Source: Liolophura sinensis
Lineage: Eukaryota > Mollusca > Polyplacophora > Chitonida > Chitonidae
Reading direction: 5' to 3'
DNA length: 64,000 nt
NCBI RefSeq assembly: GCF_032854445.1
Contig: NC_088307.1
Location: 24,565,953-24,629,952 of the forward strand
The notes beneath the pieces were generated by a model that saw only the letters and a program-made list of their open reading frames with translations, did no database searches and was not told the DNA's origin. Made by a program: the position numbers and the translations under genes. Shown here piece after piece: positions 1 to 11,109 of this stretch (the first letter of the stretch is position 1; every line of letters starts with the position of its first letter).

Positions 1-766
1 TCCTGTCATAAAGGTGATTCTGTCACTCATTGGCTATCCTTTACCATTCATAATATGGGAGTTTTGCATTCGAACTCTTTTGTCATTAAAGATAAGAACA
101 ATTCTACTTTGTCATGTGACTTGTGAAATATGTTAGGCCATTAATTTACAGATCTCTTACTCACTGTGCACACACAGCACCTTTTTCCTTTAGAAACTTC
201 ACAAGTTCACAAACTTTCTCCATCCATCATCTACTCTAAGTACGTTTTTGTGAAACTTTTTGGGGACACCCAGGTTTGGGTAAATGTGGTCAATAATAGT
301 TGCCTAACATTTTGGACAGGTCACATGATACAGTAGGACAGTTTTTACCTATTGTAACCAAATGGGCATTTGAAGAGTCCCGCAGGTGTAAGTAGGCTCA
401 GGCGAGATGTGCCTAAATGCACAATTTTACAGCAGCTTGTAACAATGTTATTAAGCCTCAGCCAACTACTGTAAAATCACACCTTTTACCCACGTTAATT
501 TGTGAGAGCCCCCACCTTTCCTCGTCCTTGAAACAGAGCGAAGCTCCGAGGCTCCTAAAATGCAGCTTTGGCTTATTTATTTATTTATTTAGACGTTCCC
601 TAGTACGACTGGAGAGGAAGCCAGCCAGTCTGTCATCATGAAACAAAAATCCATGTATCTGTACGTGTGAGTGCACATAACATTACAATATATAATATAA
701 ATGTGAAATGTGCACTTGCTTTCATATTCTTAAAGCCATGTTCTGGCCATAGCCAATCTGACCTTG

Positions 767-812
767 ACCCTGACCTGACCTTGACCCTGACCCTGACCCT
801 GACCTGACCAGT
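767..812 (+). repeat. Short CCTGA/CCTTGA tandem repeat
   Basis: Irregular repeats of GACCTTGACC and GACCCTGACC, 5-6 bp period. Confidence 0.7.
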
Positions 813-839
813 AAGGTTAATTGCTAAAGTTTTCGGCCA

Positions 840-847
840 TGACGTCA
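840..847. promoter_or_regulatory. Perfect CRE octamer TGACGTCA
   Basis: A single palindromic CRE site in intron 3, just before an interspersed repeat. Another isolated copy lies at 27634-27641. Isolated octamers can arise by chance. Confidence 0.15.
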
Positions 848-854
848 GGGGGTT

Positions 855-1068
855 TACCCTAATTTCTCAACCTTTTCGCATATAAAAGAACAACTTTCAG
901 TTCAACATATGCACTCTTTTAATCGGAGACAAAACTGCACTGGTTGGATCAGCCAATTTCAGGGCTTCACAAAATGTTATAATTTTATCAGTCTACATCC
1001 AATATTGCCTCTAGAATATGCTTTAATAAAAACCTTGCGAACATGCGAAAAGATCGAATTACAGTACC
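855..1068 (+). repeat. Interspersed palindromic repeat, copy 1
   Basis: Begins with TTCTCAACCTTTTCGCATA and ends GCGAAAAGATCGAATTACAG, so its ends are roughly inverted. It shares the internal GGAGACAAAACTGCACTGG region with other copies. I take it to be a MITE-like element, unnamed. Confidence 0.5.
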
Positions 1069-1635
1069 ACATATCTGACAATGGGTGGTTCTTTACTACA
1101 GGAATATTTTAAGTTTCCTCCGCCCATAAACCTGAAAATGTTTTTAGTAACCCTTCATCTCTAATTATATAAATAAACAAAAAAATTTTAAATAAACACA
1201 GTCTCAGGGCACTTCATGTCCGAGTGTTCTAACTTAGCTCAAGATCCCATGAGGTTGCAAGGTCAAATTCAGATCTTGCTAGAATACATGTACTTTGCTT
1301 GGCTCCCTTTAAAGTAACCTATTCACGGAGATGCCCTAGCCCTGCTCAACATCTCCCTTTCCAGTGCAGTTTCTGTCTATTTTTCTTACATAAAAAGTAT
1401 GAAATACTTATGTCAAGCCGTATGTCAAGGTACACAGCTAATGTGTTTTCTCCTGTGAACGCTGAATAAACTTTTGAATCAAGAGGTTTAGAATGTTCAC
1501 GTTTTCAAAAATGTTCACTGCCTGCGCTATCAAATCTGCAGTAATTTATCCAAGGCCTGATTCTCTGGAAATCTGTAAAATCAGAGTTCAAGTTTGAAAC
1601 TAGACTACGGTACATTTTGACTGACATGCACTTAC

Positions 1636-3228
1636 CTCTCCATGAGATCTTGACGAAGTTGTCTCCCCTGTGGTAATGTTAGTAATTCTAGACCAGACTG
1701 AACTCCAAGGCCAAGGTCATCTTCACCTATAACCTTTGACACTTCAAGGTCAACTTGAGTCAAATGTCTTGCCAAAATCTTGGCGTTACATTCTAACAAC
1801 AGTGTTTTCACCTTGACCATCCCTGACGCCTCCAGAGGACGATTTTCCTGCGGTAAAAGCGACGTTGTAAAGGAGTCGACATTAAAACCCGGTTCATTGT
1901 CTGGCTTTGGTAAATGTATCACACGGTTTCGCAAAAAGTCCACATCGTAAAACGTCTCTTGGAAACCTCCTTTGTCATCGTTCTTGTTGGTAGAGTCAGA
2001 ATTACCGTTTTGCATCTGAGAAGACTTGGTGCCATTTTGCCTTTTGTACTTTTCAGAATTGTCCTGGAGAGCTTCATAAATGGGCTCTGTGTGTCCCTTC
2101 ACCACGTTGTTGTCGTAAATGTTTTGATCGCCATGCGAAGTGTTCATAGTCACCTGAGTAAGGTCACCAGCCTGGAGCTGGCGTTTGGCCCCCTCTGTTT
2201 CACCCAGATAAGACTTCAGCCAGCTAGGTTTGGATTTAATCGTATCGTAGTCCGTGTAATCGCGATCCTCCTCATCCTCGTAGAGTTTCTTGTTTCTCAG
2301 CTGGACTTTCGGCTTCTTCACATACTTCACAGAGGGTACTCGGCTAGGTTTTGGGGGCGGTGCTTTATTCAGGCTGCTATCTGAACTCGCCGGAGTCATT
2401 TTCTCTTCAAAATCTGCCTCGTAACTAAATGTCACATGTTCATTGGTGGGTGTCAGCAGGGGCTCACTGCCAGAGCGGTGATGAAATCCCACCACAGGGG
2501 ACAAAACCCCTTGAGTTTTTGGACAAGGCGGGGGTGCGTTGTTTATGCTTGGCAAGCTGCCAAACTGATCGGCCAATGGGGACGGCGACCGTGCCTTATT
2601 TCCACGGTCAACAGACAGCAATGGCTGACTTCCTGTTCGATGAGGGGTCCTGCGTAATTTCGGGCTACGATTCGGCGATGCAAAGGGGCTTGGTTTCGGA
2701 CTCTGGCTTGGTGTGTGGGTGCCCTGCAGGCCAAGTTTGGCGCTCAGGTTCGCAGTGGCACCATACTTGGTGTCATAATAACTGAGTGGCATGGATCTAC
2801 CAATGGGATTGGTGATGATAACTCCGGAGCTCTCTGTGACTGGCTTAGCCATGTCACGATAATACTGCAGGAGATCGGGGACGCTCTGACATGACACATC
2901 CTCGAACTGGTAAAACACTCGTGGGGGTCCTCCCGCTGCAGGGTTAACCACTTTTGCATTGATTATAAAATGCAAGGCCACACCCATCCAGTTACAGGTC
3001 AGAACAAAGTTCCCAGGCTGAGAGACGCAGTCCCTTACCAAGTAGTCTCCCTTTGATTCCACAAGTTTTTCTGCTCTTTGGCGTGGTATGTTGCCATGGT
3101 ACCAAATATGGCTGCTCAACTCATTTGAGTCGCCTCGCAGCTCTGTTTGCAGGTCCTGTTGCATTTTCTCTGGCGACGCAGTCAGCGCATTGCAGTCTTG
3201 GTAGATTGAACCGTATGGGGCAGCCGCA
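1636..3228 (-). CDS. Exon 3 of NSP-family adaptor (BCAR3/SH2D3C homologue): SH2 domain, linker, start of RasGEF-like domain
   Basis: This long exon (1593 nt) encodes residues 74-603 of the model plus a split codon. A short pre-SH2 helix (SPEKMQQDLQTEL) precedes an SH2 domain at about residues 115-215, opening with WYHGNIPR. Its phosphotyrosine-binding arginine is in YLVRD (Arg138), followed by PGNFVLTCNW. The linker is Pro/Ser rich, with RTGSQPLL and RSGSEPLL motifs (compare RTGSEPALSP in BCAR3), an SH3-ligand-like APPPKPSRVP, and tyrosines in YDTI, YEAL and YDVD contexts. The last ~85 residues match the N-terminal part of the family's Cdc25-like domain (ENRPLE, LARHLTQVDLEVSKVIG, SGLELLTLPQGRQLR). 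In vertebrates that domain binds p130Cas/BCAR1 rather than acting as a normal exchange factor. The acceptor TTTCAG lies just above 3228 and the donor GTAAGTGC just below 1636. The exon enters and leaves in the same phase. The C-terminus is missing from the window. Which vertebrate paralogue is closest was not resolved. Confidence 0.95.
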
Positions 3229-3811
3229 CTGAAACAACAACAACACGAGCAATCAGTCAAAACTATCTCAGAAATGCAACTGTAGGAAAGTTTCCTTACA
3301 ACCACCAAACTTCACCATAAACCAGATTAGAAATATATGTATATAACCAGACAACAGTGTGCCATGCCAGCTAGTTCCCATGATTCCCCATTAATTTGCA
3401 TACTGCAATGTGTCCACTGAGGCATTAATCCTGGAAACAGTCAACCTCACATGCTTTAGAGAATTTGTATTAACAGACCAAATGCATTAATGCATTCTAG
3501 TAGAATTGTACAGGAAACAGTCTGAGCCTAGGAAGAAGTTATGACCAATGGAACTACTGTACATCACGAGGCTAGACAAAAAAACTTTTTTTTGTACCCA
3601 GAATTGTCCAGTGAGTTTATGATTTCCCATAATCCCTCTGTACTGAGTTAGCTATTTATAGTAACATTGTTCCAGTTGTGTATTGAGTTAGCTATTTATA
3701 GTAACATTGTTCCAGTTGCTTATCAAGCAGGAGTACAGACACACATGTATACCACAAGTCATACAATCTATCATGATTAATAACAATATTATTATTAGAC
3801 TGGCAGGTGAC

Positions 3812-4098
3812 ATAGCCTAATTCCTCAACCTTTTCGCATATAGCAGAGCAAATTTCAGTGCAATTTGCACACATTTTTACAACTTTTTCACATGTTTGCA
3901 AGATGTTTGTTTAAGCATGTTCTGAGAGCATTATCCTGTGCAGACTGCGAAATTTATCATTTTTTTTTTGTGAAGCCTTGAAATTAGCCAATCCAACCAG
4001 TGTAGTTTTGTCTCCAAAATCAAATTAAAAAATCTGCGTAAATGGTGCTGAAAGTTGTCTTTCATATGCGAAAGGTTGATAGAGGGAATAAGGTACCT
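3812..4098. repeat. Interspersed palindromic repeat, copy 2 (most complete)
   Basis: The left end TTCCTCAACCTTTTCGCATA and right end TATGCGAAAGGTTGATAGAG are imperfect inverted repeats. The interior holds the shared AACCAGTGTAGTTTTGTCTCC motif on the opposite strand to copy 1. About 290 bp, without coding capacity. Confidence 0.55.
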
Positions 4099-4129
4099 GT
4101 GACATGGTAAATCCCAGGTAGTTCAGTAC

Positions 4130-4370
4130 AAATGTACTACTGCATTTAACCCAATGTCTGGTCTGAAAAATGCACTTTCGGAAACATACAAAGGCCTTAA
4201 AAATGATACACACACTTTTGATGCCAACACTTAAAAGTTTTTCTGGCAAGAAATCAGTCAAACATCACAATAAACCTGCCCAATATAAGGTGGATGAATC
4301 AATCAGAATCAAGCAAATTTGCCACCTGCAAAAAGTTAGACTTCAGGTGAAATACAGTACTTACTCAACA
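4130..4370 (-). repeat. Second interspersed repeat family, copy a
   Basis: Shares GGATGAATCAATCAGAATCA and AAAATGCACTTTCGGAA with 59165-59365. A reverse-oriented relative is at 52345-52430 (GTTGGCATCAAAACTATCAT). More diverged relatives may lie at 15720-15920 and 44690-44890. Unnamed, with no coding potential. Confidence 0.45.
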
Positions 4371-4714
4371 CCCTCACCCACTACACTGTCAGCCTAACAT
4401 CCTTAGCTTTACCTCCACCCACCTGGCGGCCTGGGTCACCCAAGCATATACTCTCATGCTCAGAAGGGTAGTGTTTGTTTTCCTACAGAGATCTGAGCCT
4501 ATACTTACACCCCCACCCCGCAGGTGATGGCTTACAAAGAGGGTATCAGCTACCCCTAAACCGCATGCACGCCTTAACCATATGTACATGAACATAACAG
4601 ATAGAGCCTGTCCCTATAGCTAAATATGCACTGTTAAAATAAGGCCTATATGCAAGCAATGCTGGTGTAGAAGTATACCATAAAGCTTGCTACGTACATG
4701 TCCAATAGGACTAG

Positions 4715-5625
4715 AAACGTCCATTGTGGCAACAATCATTCACCTCCATGTGGCAACATATGATATACATGTACCTAATAGGTATTAAGTAACATTGTTA
4801 CTACAGCTGGGACTGAAAAGTTACATTGTGGCAACAATCATTCACCTCCATGTAGCAACATATGATATACCTAATAGGTATTAAGTAACATTGTTGCTAC
4901 AGTTGGGACTGAAAACTTACATTGTGGCAACAATCATTCACCTCCATGTGGCAACATATGATGTAGTAAATAGGTATTAAGTAACATTGCTACCACAGCT
5001 GGGACTGACAACTTACATTGTGGCAACCTCCATGTAGCAAGATATGATACGCATAATAAGTAACATTGCTACTACAGCTGGGACTGAAAACCTACATTGT
5101 GGCAACCTCCATTTAGCAAGATATGATACGCATAATAAGTAACATTGCTACTACAGCTGGGATTGAAAACTTACATTGTGGTAACCTCCATGTAGCAAGA
5201 TATGATACGCATAATAAGTAACATTGCTACAATAGGAGTGAAAACATTGCCATTGAGGCAACATTATTCCATTCCACATGGCAACAAATGATATACATAA
5301 AAAGTATTAAGTAACATTGCCAGTACAGCTGGGACTGAAAACTTACATTGTTGCAACCTCCATGTGGCAACATATGATAAACATAATAAGTAATAAGTAA
5401 CATTACTACAGCAGGAATGAAAACAGCCAATGTGGCAACATAATTCACCTCCTCCAGTATGTGATATACATAATAAATAACATTGCTACAATAGGGCTGA
5501 AAACTAGCATTGTGGCAACATTCAGCACTGCTGCAATGCATCATATAAATTATGTACACATATAATACATAATGTTGCTACAATAGGCCTGTAAATTGCT
5601 GCTGTGGCAATACCATATTCAACAC
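4715..5625 (+). repeat. Tandem array of ~78-100 bp units (about 11 copies)
   Basis: Each unit carries ACATTGTGGCAAC, CCTCCATGTGGCAACATATGA, AGTAACATTG and CTACAGCTGGGACTGAAAA. Three middle units lack the ATCATTCA segment and are shorter (about 79 bp), so there are at least two unit lengths. It lies in intron 2. Confidence 0.9.
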
Positions 5626-6149
5626 TATGTGGCAATATCTGGCTATACCATGTTCAGTTTTACAGTGTAACTAAAAAAATACATTAACACAGACATCAAA
5701 TCGGGAAAACTATCAAAAGAAGGCTATCACTGCCTCAAGCTACAAAACAGCTGTGTGTACATGTAACTTTCAGATCTCTGATTTCAACAGCATAATTTTC
5801 AACAGACATGAGCTTAATTCTTCATCAGGTCACCTGTTAAACCTCAGCAAATTACTTACCTCAGCTGATTTAAGGAATTATGGTATCTGCTATTAAACAC
5901 ATGTTGCATTCTAAACACAATAACTCACTCTTTGCTTCACAATAGTGTTAAACCTTTCTGTTTCCACAATTTCTAGATATTATGCCATATGGCCTGACTC
6001 CTGACCCCTTAACATCAACCCCACCCCCACTTCCCAGTAAGGAGGAAACACGTGTGCAGGAAATAACAACATCTTTGCTTCCTGAAGTTTTCTGTTCACA
6101 ACTACAGCCCAAATAAGCCTACCTAGGAAGGTACACACACTATCTTTAT

Positions 6150-6985
6150 ATCACACCTTCCTCAACGAGGACAGCAGATTATTAATTAATTCAGGTAGGA
6201 TATTAATTATCTATACATGCATTCATTAACAGGATTAACAGAAGTATTGTTCGTAATCGTATTTGCATGTCAGATCAAATTAACTGCCTCTTGCTGCAAC
6301 CAGTAACAGACACATGTTTGTCAAACAATGTGAATGGGCATTTTTATACAGTTCGATCAAATCCTCATTCAAATGCGACTATTCCTGTTAACAAAAACAC
6401 ACATCTTTTTCTTCACCCGCACCATTCATTTTATTTCCTTCTTCAATGAACAACTAATTTTGTTTTGATGGCATGACATATCTAGATACAGCTAAGAAAT
6501 ATGACCCAGTCAAACATGGACACACTTTTTATAAAAGTCTTTCAAATGGAGCATGTATTTAACATATACTCTTTGCACATCATATTGTGTTTTTTTTTCT
6601 TAATCGCATATCCTATATTTGGCAAATTATTATCACTGTATCTTTCACAATCTGTTAACTTATAGCTCACCTGAAGATGTCGTTCAATCTTAAAACTACC
6701 AAGTACAACTACATATAGTTTAGACAGTGTTAAATATGACCTATATGCATCTATGTAGATACATATGAATGTACCGTACTTGAAAAAATCCATAACCTAC
6801 CATTCAGCACTTAACCTTTGAACTTTTCCTGGCCAGGTGCATATAAGGTGTACATAGATATACAATTCAGTGTAACATATTGATCACCTGTCCATCCCTT
6901 CAGTATTCCAAATGTAGTTTGAAACCACAACGTGGCATACAACAAGGCCCCCATACTACAACTGCACCAATTGAACAGCTGCATT
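6150..6985 (+). repeat. Segmental duplication, left copy
   Basis: Pairs with 7480-8335 at an offset of about 1.33-1.36 kb. Matching landmarks are TTCAGGTAGGATATTAAT with CTCAGGCAGGATATTGAT, and CAGCACTTAACCTTTGAAC with GACACTTAACCTTTTAAC. Diverged and without genes. Confidence 0.6.
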
Positions 6986-7171
6986 AAAATACGTCACATT
7001 CTGAATGCAAATACCCACTCTTTGTTCGACTGGCACCAGAGGGTCCGCTTTCAGGCAGCGTACAAGTTCTACCTCATTGTCTAACTCCCAGTTTGACTGT
7101 ACTAGGTTAAGAGGAAGAAATTGAAGCTGACGTAAAGGAAAGAAGTAAATCACTGCTTTTCAAACAATTAT

Positions 7172-7432
7172 TGTTGCCTAGTTGGTTAGCACGCTAGCGC
7201 AGCATAATGACCCAGGAGCCTATCACCAATGCAGTGGCTTTGAGTTCAAGTCCAGCTCATGCTGGCTTCCTCTCCGGCCGTACGTGGGAGGGTCTGACTG
7301 CAATCTGCGGATGATCATTGCTTCCCCCCGGGCTCTGTCCGGTTTCCTCCCACCATAATACTGGCCGCCATCGTATAAGTGAAACGTTCTTGAATATAGC
7401 GTAAAAACACCAATCAAATAAATCAATCAAAC
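7172..7432 (+). mobile_element. SINE-A, near full length
   Basis: A tRNA-like head (CCTAGTTGGTTAGCACGC, then GAGTTCAAGTCC as B box), a conserved body (CATAATACTGGCCGCC) and tail GTAAAAACACCAATCAAATA. An open frame across its body is a by-product. Confidence 0.9.
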
Positions 7433-7479
7433 AACTGTTTGTACCTTGCACAAATACATACCACACAAACACAACCTTC

Positions 7480-8335
7480 CATCACATCTTCCATAGGGAA
7501 ATCAGCAGGTCATCAATTAACTCAGGCAGGATATTGATGTTCTATATACTTGATATTCATCAAATGGATATGCACTGGTATATACTAGTATTGCTGAATC
7601 AGGTGAATTTAACTCCATCCTGCTGCCATCTGAAACTTTCGCATTTTCTCCACAAAATGCGATATCTGATAAAATACAGCTCCTTAACACGTACATAACA
7701 AGCAAATTTTCTTTTGTTGGTTTACTTGTTTCTTGAAGGTTTTTTGGGGGGGGGGGCATGCTCTCGACACTTGACCATATATACATGTATATGTATATCA
7801 TATGATAACAAATATGGCCCATAAATACACAGATATACAATTTATGAAATTCTTTAGAATGCCTGCATGTACACTTTTGTACAATTACCTGTCCATTTAC
7901 CTGTTTCTTCTTTTATAGGCCTATAATACTCTTTTTAGCACCTCCTTCTGAGCTTTCAAGTATCATATGGTCACAATATGTTAGCATAGCTTAATTAGTT
8001 AAAGATATTGGCTACAACCTGTTAATGGGGAGTAAACAGTTAAAGATATTTGTCAACAAATCCTACAACAACCTGACCGACTACTCTAGTTCAGACTGTG
8101 TAAATCTGGCCTATATATGTGTAGATATACATGAATTAGAATGTCCATAAGTTACCATCTGACACTTAACCTTTTAACTTTACCTATTCAGGTGTATATA
8201 GGTTAGACACAGGTACATTCAATGTAACGCTGATCACAGAGCTCACCTCTCCACACCTCTCCAGGTGAAAACACAACTTGGCAGATGACAAGGCTTCACG
8301 CTACCACAGCACCACTTTAGCAGCTACTGTGTTTG
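7480..8335 (+). repeat. Segmental duplication, right copy
   Basis: Right partner of 6150-6985. The SINE at 7172-7432 lies between the copies. The offset drifts by about 30 bp from end to end, showing indels since duplication. Confidence 0.6.
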
Positions 8336-8802
8336 AACAATAAGTTAGCTTCCCCATGTGATACATACCACAACTGACTGCTTCGTGGAACAATAGGAAA
8401 GAGTACCAGGCATAACAGCTTGATATTTACTGTGGGCAAACAACCACAGGCTTAAGGGAGCATCTGCGATTATCAACAAATGCCCACGTTTACAGTCTAC
8501 CCTACCTTATGTCTTTCCATTTTACTGAGAAATTTTATAATGCACATGTGCTTTTTAAAAGCATTATAATTTTTTTAATGTCAAGACTTATATGTTTTAA
8601 TTTATTTCCTTATCTGATGGGTGTTTTATGACATACTTCTATTTTAACCACTTCTTTAAGATATGGTAAATTTTTTTTATTCAGGTAGATAATTCTGGAA
8701 CTGAAAATGTCATATCCCTTAAAATCAACAGGTAAATCCACACCTATGTCAAAATATGTTCTTTTTAAATATCCTGGCATGCAGAAGTAATCTCAAAATT
8801 AT

Positions 8803-8925
8803 TTATTCCCCCTGGGCTGTGCCCGGTATCCTCCCACCATAATGCTGGACGTCCTTGTACAAGTGAAATATTCTTGAGTACGGCGTAAAACACCAATCAA
8901 ATAAATAAATAAATCAATCAATCAA
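8803..8925 (+). mobile_element. SINE-A, 5'-truncated
   Basis: Only the 3' part (from CCCCTGGGCTGTGCCCGG) is present. It is flanked by the target-site duplication TCAAAATTAT (8793-8802 and 8926-8935), so truncation happened at insertion. Confidence 0.9.
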
Positions 8926-9194
8926 TCAAAATTATACATACAAGCTTTAAACTCACATTACAGTCTCGGCCCTCTGTTTTATCAGACATAATGATACTCA
9001 TGTCTTCGTGTAGCATGTAATGTATCATTAAAACATCATGGCATGCACAATAAAGAGTCTCACCGCCATATCCGATGACTTGTCACATGATCCCCAAAGT
9101 ATACCTGTCTACAAGGAGACTAGGTACTGATTCTAGGTACATGTCCCTTGGCTCTCCTAGTCTAAAATTGATGACGCAGCATATCTGAACTGAG

Positions 9195-9368
9195 CCATAG
9201 TGCAGCATAATGACCAAGGAGCCTTACCAATGCGGTTGCTGTGAGTTCAAGTCCAGCTCATGCTGGTTTCCTCTCCAGCAGTACGTTTCCTCCCACCAAA
9301 GAGCTGGCCGCCATCTCATAAGTGAAATATTTTTGAGTAAGGTATAAAACACCAATTAAATAAATAAA
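9195..9368 (+). mobile_element. SINE-A with internal deletion
   Basis: B-box region and tail are present but the central GTCTGCCAGCAACCTGCGG segment is missing. The duplication TGAACTGAG flanks it (9186-9194 and 9369-9377). Confidence 0.85.
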
Positions 9369-9759
9369 TGAACTGAGGCACCGTCCAGTTTCACAGCAAT
9401 GTATGTGTGATGCAAAGAACAAGAAAGATACCCTATTTTCTGGAAGTACCGAAATTCAGTTCCTTAACCTGATTTACCCTTAATCAACTAAAATTTCACC
9501 CACAAAAGTGTATTGTTAGAGGCAAATAAATGTCACAAAATATTATTTTTGATGCTGAAACTTACAATTTTCCAGCAGAATAGCATCCAATGTTCCAAAC
9601 ATATATGGTTCTTGCAGACAACATAAACAGTGTTTATGAGCCCCTCGTTTTATGTTTTATGTACAAACCTATCCAAAAGTATGTCATTCCACACCCTGAT
9701 ATAATTCAGAGATACCGGCCAAATGACTGGTGTCCAGCTTATCTATAGCCTTGACTTAC

Positions 9760-9850
9760 TGTGCACTCTGAGATCGCTGGAGACCAGAGGAAGTTGGCAG
9801 CTGCGATGGCGGTGAAGGCGACGAAGGCACTTGACCTTGACCTCTCTTCC
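9760..9850 (-). CDS. Exon 2 of the NSP-family adaptor gene
   Basis: A 91-nt exon lies between acceptor TTTTAG and donor GTAAGTCAAG. Read in the phase set by exon 1 (one base carried in, two carried out) it encodes KRGQGQVPSSPSPP followed by a Ser/Gln/Leu-rich stretch ending RSQSA. Its last two bases, CA, plus the first T of exon 3 make a histidine directly before AAAPYGSIYQD. Phase agreement at both ends with independently recognised exons is the main support. The peptide is low-complexity and probably disordered, as is usual between the N-terminus and the SH2 domain in this family, so homology adds little. This short exon is flanked by introns of about 6.5 kb and 27 kb. Confidence 0.8.
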
Positions 9851-10059
9851 CTAAAACAAATCGAAAACAAATATTAGTATAGGAATGAAAGATCATACAG
9901 AGTTTGCTGGACCTGATTTAGGCAGCCATATTGGCGTATTAAAATATATGTTCCTATACCAATTAACCCATGTTAATCTGGCTCCAATACAGCTGACAAT
10001 GTACCCTGATTGTACCCAACCTTTCTGTATATTCAGCAGTGCCACTAATGAGTTTAACG

Positions 10060-10178
10060 TAATACACGAGTAGTGTAACTCCAAAAAAAATCTGATGAGG
10101 ATCTCCTGATAATGGCTAAAAAAATGCCCAAAGAACCACAATGAAGTCCTTTTTTGGAGTTACACAACTCGCGTATTG
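10060..10178. mobile_element. Small foldback (MITE-like) element with ~30-bp inverted repeats
   Basis: The left arm (10060-10089) contains GTGTAACTCCAAAAAA. The right arm (10149-10178) is its near-perfect inverse (TTTTTTGGAGTTACAC, then AACTCGCGTATTG). The spacer is about 60 bp. No clear target-site duplication. Confidence 0.6.
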
Positions 10179-10181
10179 TAT

Positions 10182-10352
10182 ATGAGGAGGAACTTTCAGT
10201 ACAATTCATGCCCCTTTTCAAGTTTTTGAGACTAAAGGACAGAAGTTCAGTTGGCCACTTTCAGAACTTCAGTTTGCATAGAATAATGCCTTCAGAACAT
10301 GCTTGAACAAACCTCTTGCAAAGATGCAAAAAGGTTGAAGAATTACAGTATT
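10182..10352 (+). repeat. Interspersed palindromic repeat, copy 3 (partial)
   Basis: Shares AACTTTCAGTACAATTCATG near its start and GAATAATGCCTTCAGAACATG, then AAAAAGGTTGAAGAATTACA, at its end with the other copies. It abuts the foldback element at 10060-10178. Confidence 0.5.
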
Positions 10353-10856
10353 AATGGTTCTTCTTGTGTTGACAACATAAACATTGCATCATAAACACAA
10401 CACAATCAATATTCAATTTGTCAGCCACATTATGGTGAAATATTTGTTTTCGTGTATAAAATAAAATATCACTTTGACAAATAAACCACAAGAAGTACAC
10501 AATTCAATGAAATTTATTTCTTTTTTAGTGTGCCTAACACCTAGCTGACATCATCAATAAGCTACATGTATCGTCTTGTATTATAAAACAATTAGGCCAA
10601 GAGGGTGTGCTAATCAAAGTGCAATAAAAATCATTAACTTATCAAAAAATATAAGTCAACCAGATTAAATATAAATGCCATGAATAAAAGTTACTGAGCA
10701 AAGAAAACTGAGCTTCAACACATCATGTGAACTCTGCCAAGATTAATCCTGCAAAAGACAAATTATAGTTATAGATGTAAATAAAAGAATATACCGCAGT
10801 AATATACAGTGATGTACCTGCACTTCCACATTGAAGCTTGATTCACCTACACCCAG

Positions 10857-11109
10857 CTTATTTATTTATTTACTGGATTGTGTTTTACGCTGTACTCAAA
10901 AATATTTCACTTATACAACGGCGACCAGCATTATGGTGAGTGGAAACCGTGCAGAGCCCGGGGGAAACCCGAGACCATCCACAGGCTGCAGACAGACCTT
11001 CCGACGTACGGCCGGAGAGGAGGCCAGCATGAGCTGGATTTGAACTCACAGCAACCGCATTAGTGAGAGGCTCCTGGGTCACTACGCTGCGCTAGTGCTC
11101 TAACAAACT
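10857..11109 (-). mobile_element. SINE-A, near full length
   Basis: Starts with the (TTTA)n tail complement and ends in the head complement. The duplication CTACACCCAG flanks it (10847-10856 and 11110-11119). Confidence 0.9.

Larger units (their letters stand above)
1..1635 (-). other. Intron 3 of the NSP-family gene; no further exon recognised
   Basis: The interval follows the exon-3 donor. I searched the minus strand for the next family block (the conserved NTMA..VDILGC segment after the split Arg codon) and found nothing convincing. The stretch reading QNMALRI near 740 stops at once and lacks flanking splice logic. The rest is AT-rich, with a short CCTGA repeat (767-812), a palindromic CRE-type octamer at 840-847 and one copy of an interspersed repeat (855-1068). 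Confidence 0.7.
3229..9759 (-). other. Intron 2 of the NSP-family gene
   Basis: This 6.5-kb GT-AG intron contains an interspersed palindromic repeat (3812-4098), a second interspersed repeat (about 4130-4370), a tandem array (4715-5625), a diverged segmental duplication (6150-6985 and 7480-8335) and three SINE copies (7172, 8803, 9195). Open frames here are short and overlap these repeats. Donor-like sites near 5865 and 8246 have no open exon attached. I see nothing distinct in 8340-8800 or 9380-9750. Confidence 0.75.

Noticed and set aside
700-760. Next exon of the RasGEF-like domain (reads QNMALRI on the minus strand)
   Set aside because: A stop follows at once, the phase does not fit the exon-3 donor, and no further family motifs follow.
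1914-2785. Plus-strand open frames of 118-156 codons opposite exon 3
   Set aside because: They are antisense shadows of the SH2/linker exon, which has clear homology on the minus strand.
5855-5930. Donor-like site GAG/GTAAGTAATT on the minus strand
   Set aside because: The sequence before it has stops in the required frame, and exons 2 and 3 already join in phase without it.
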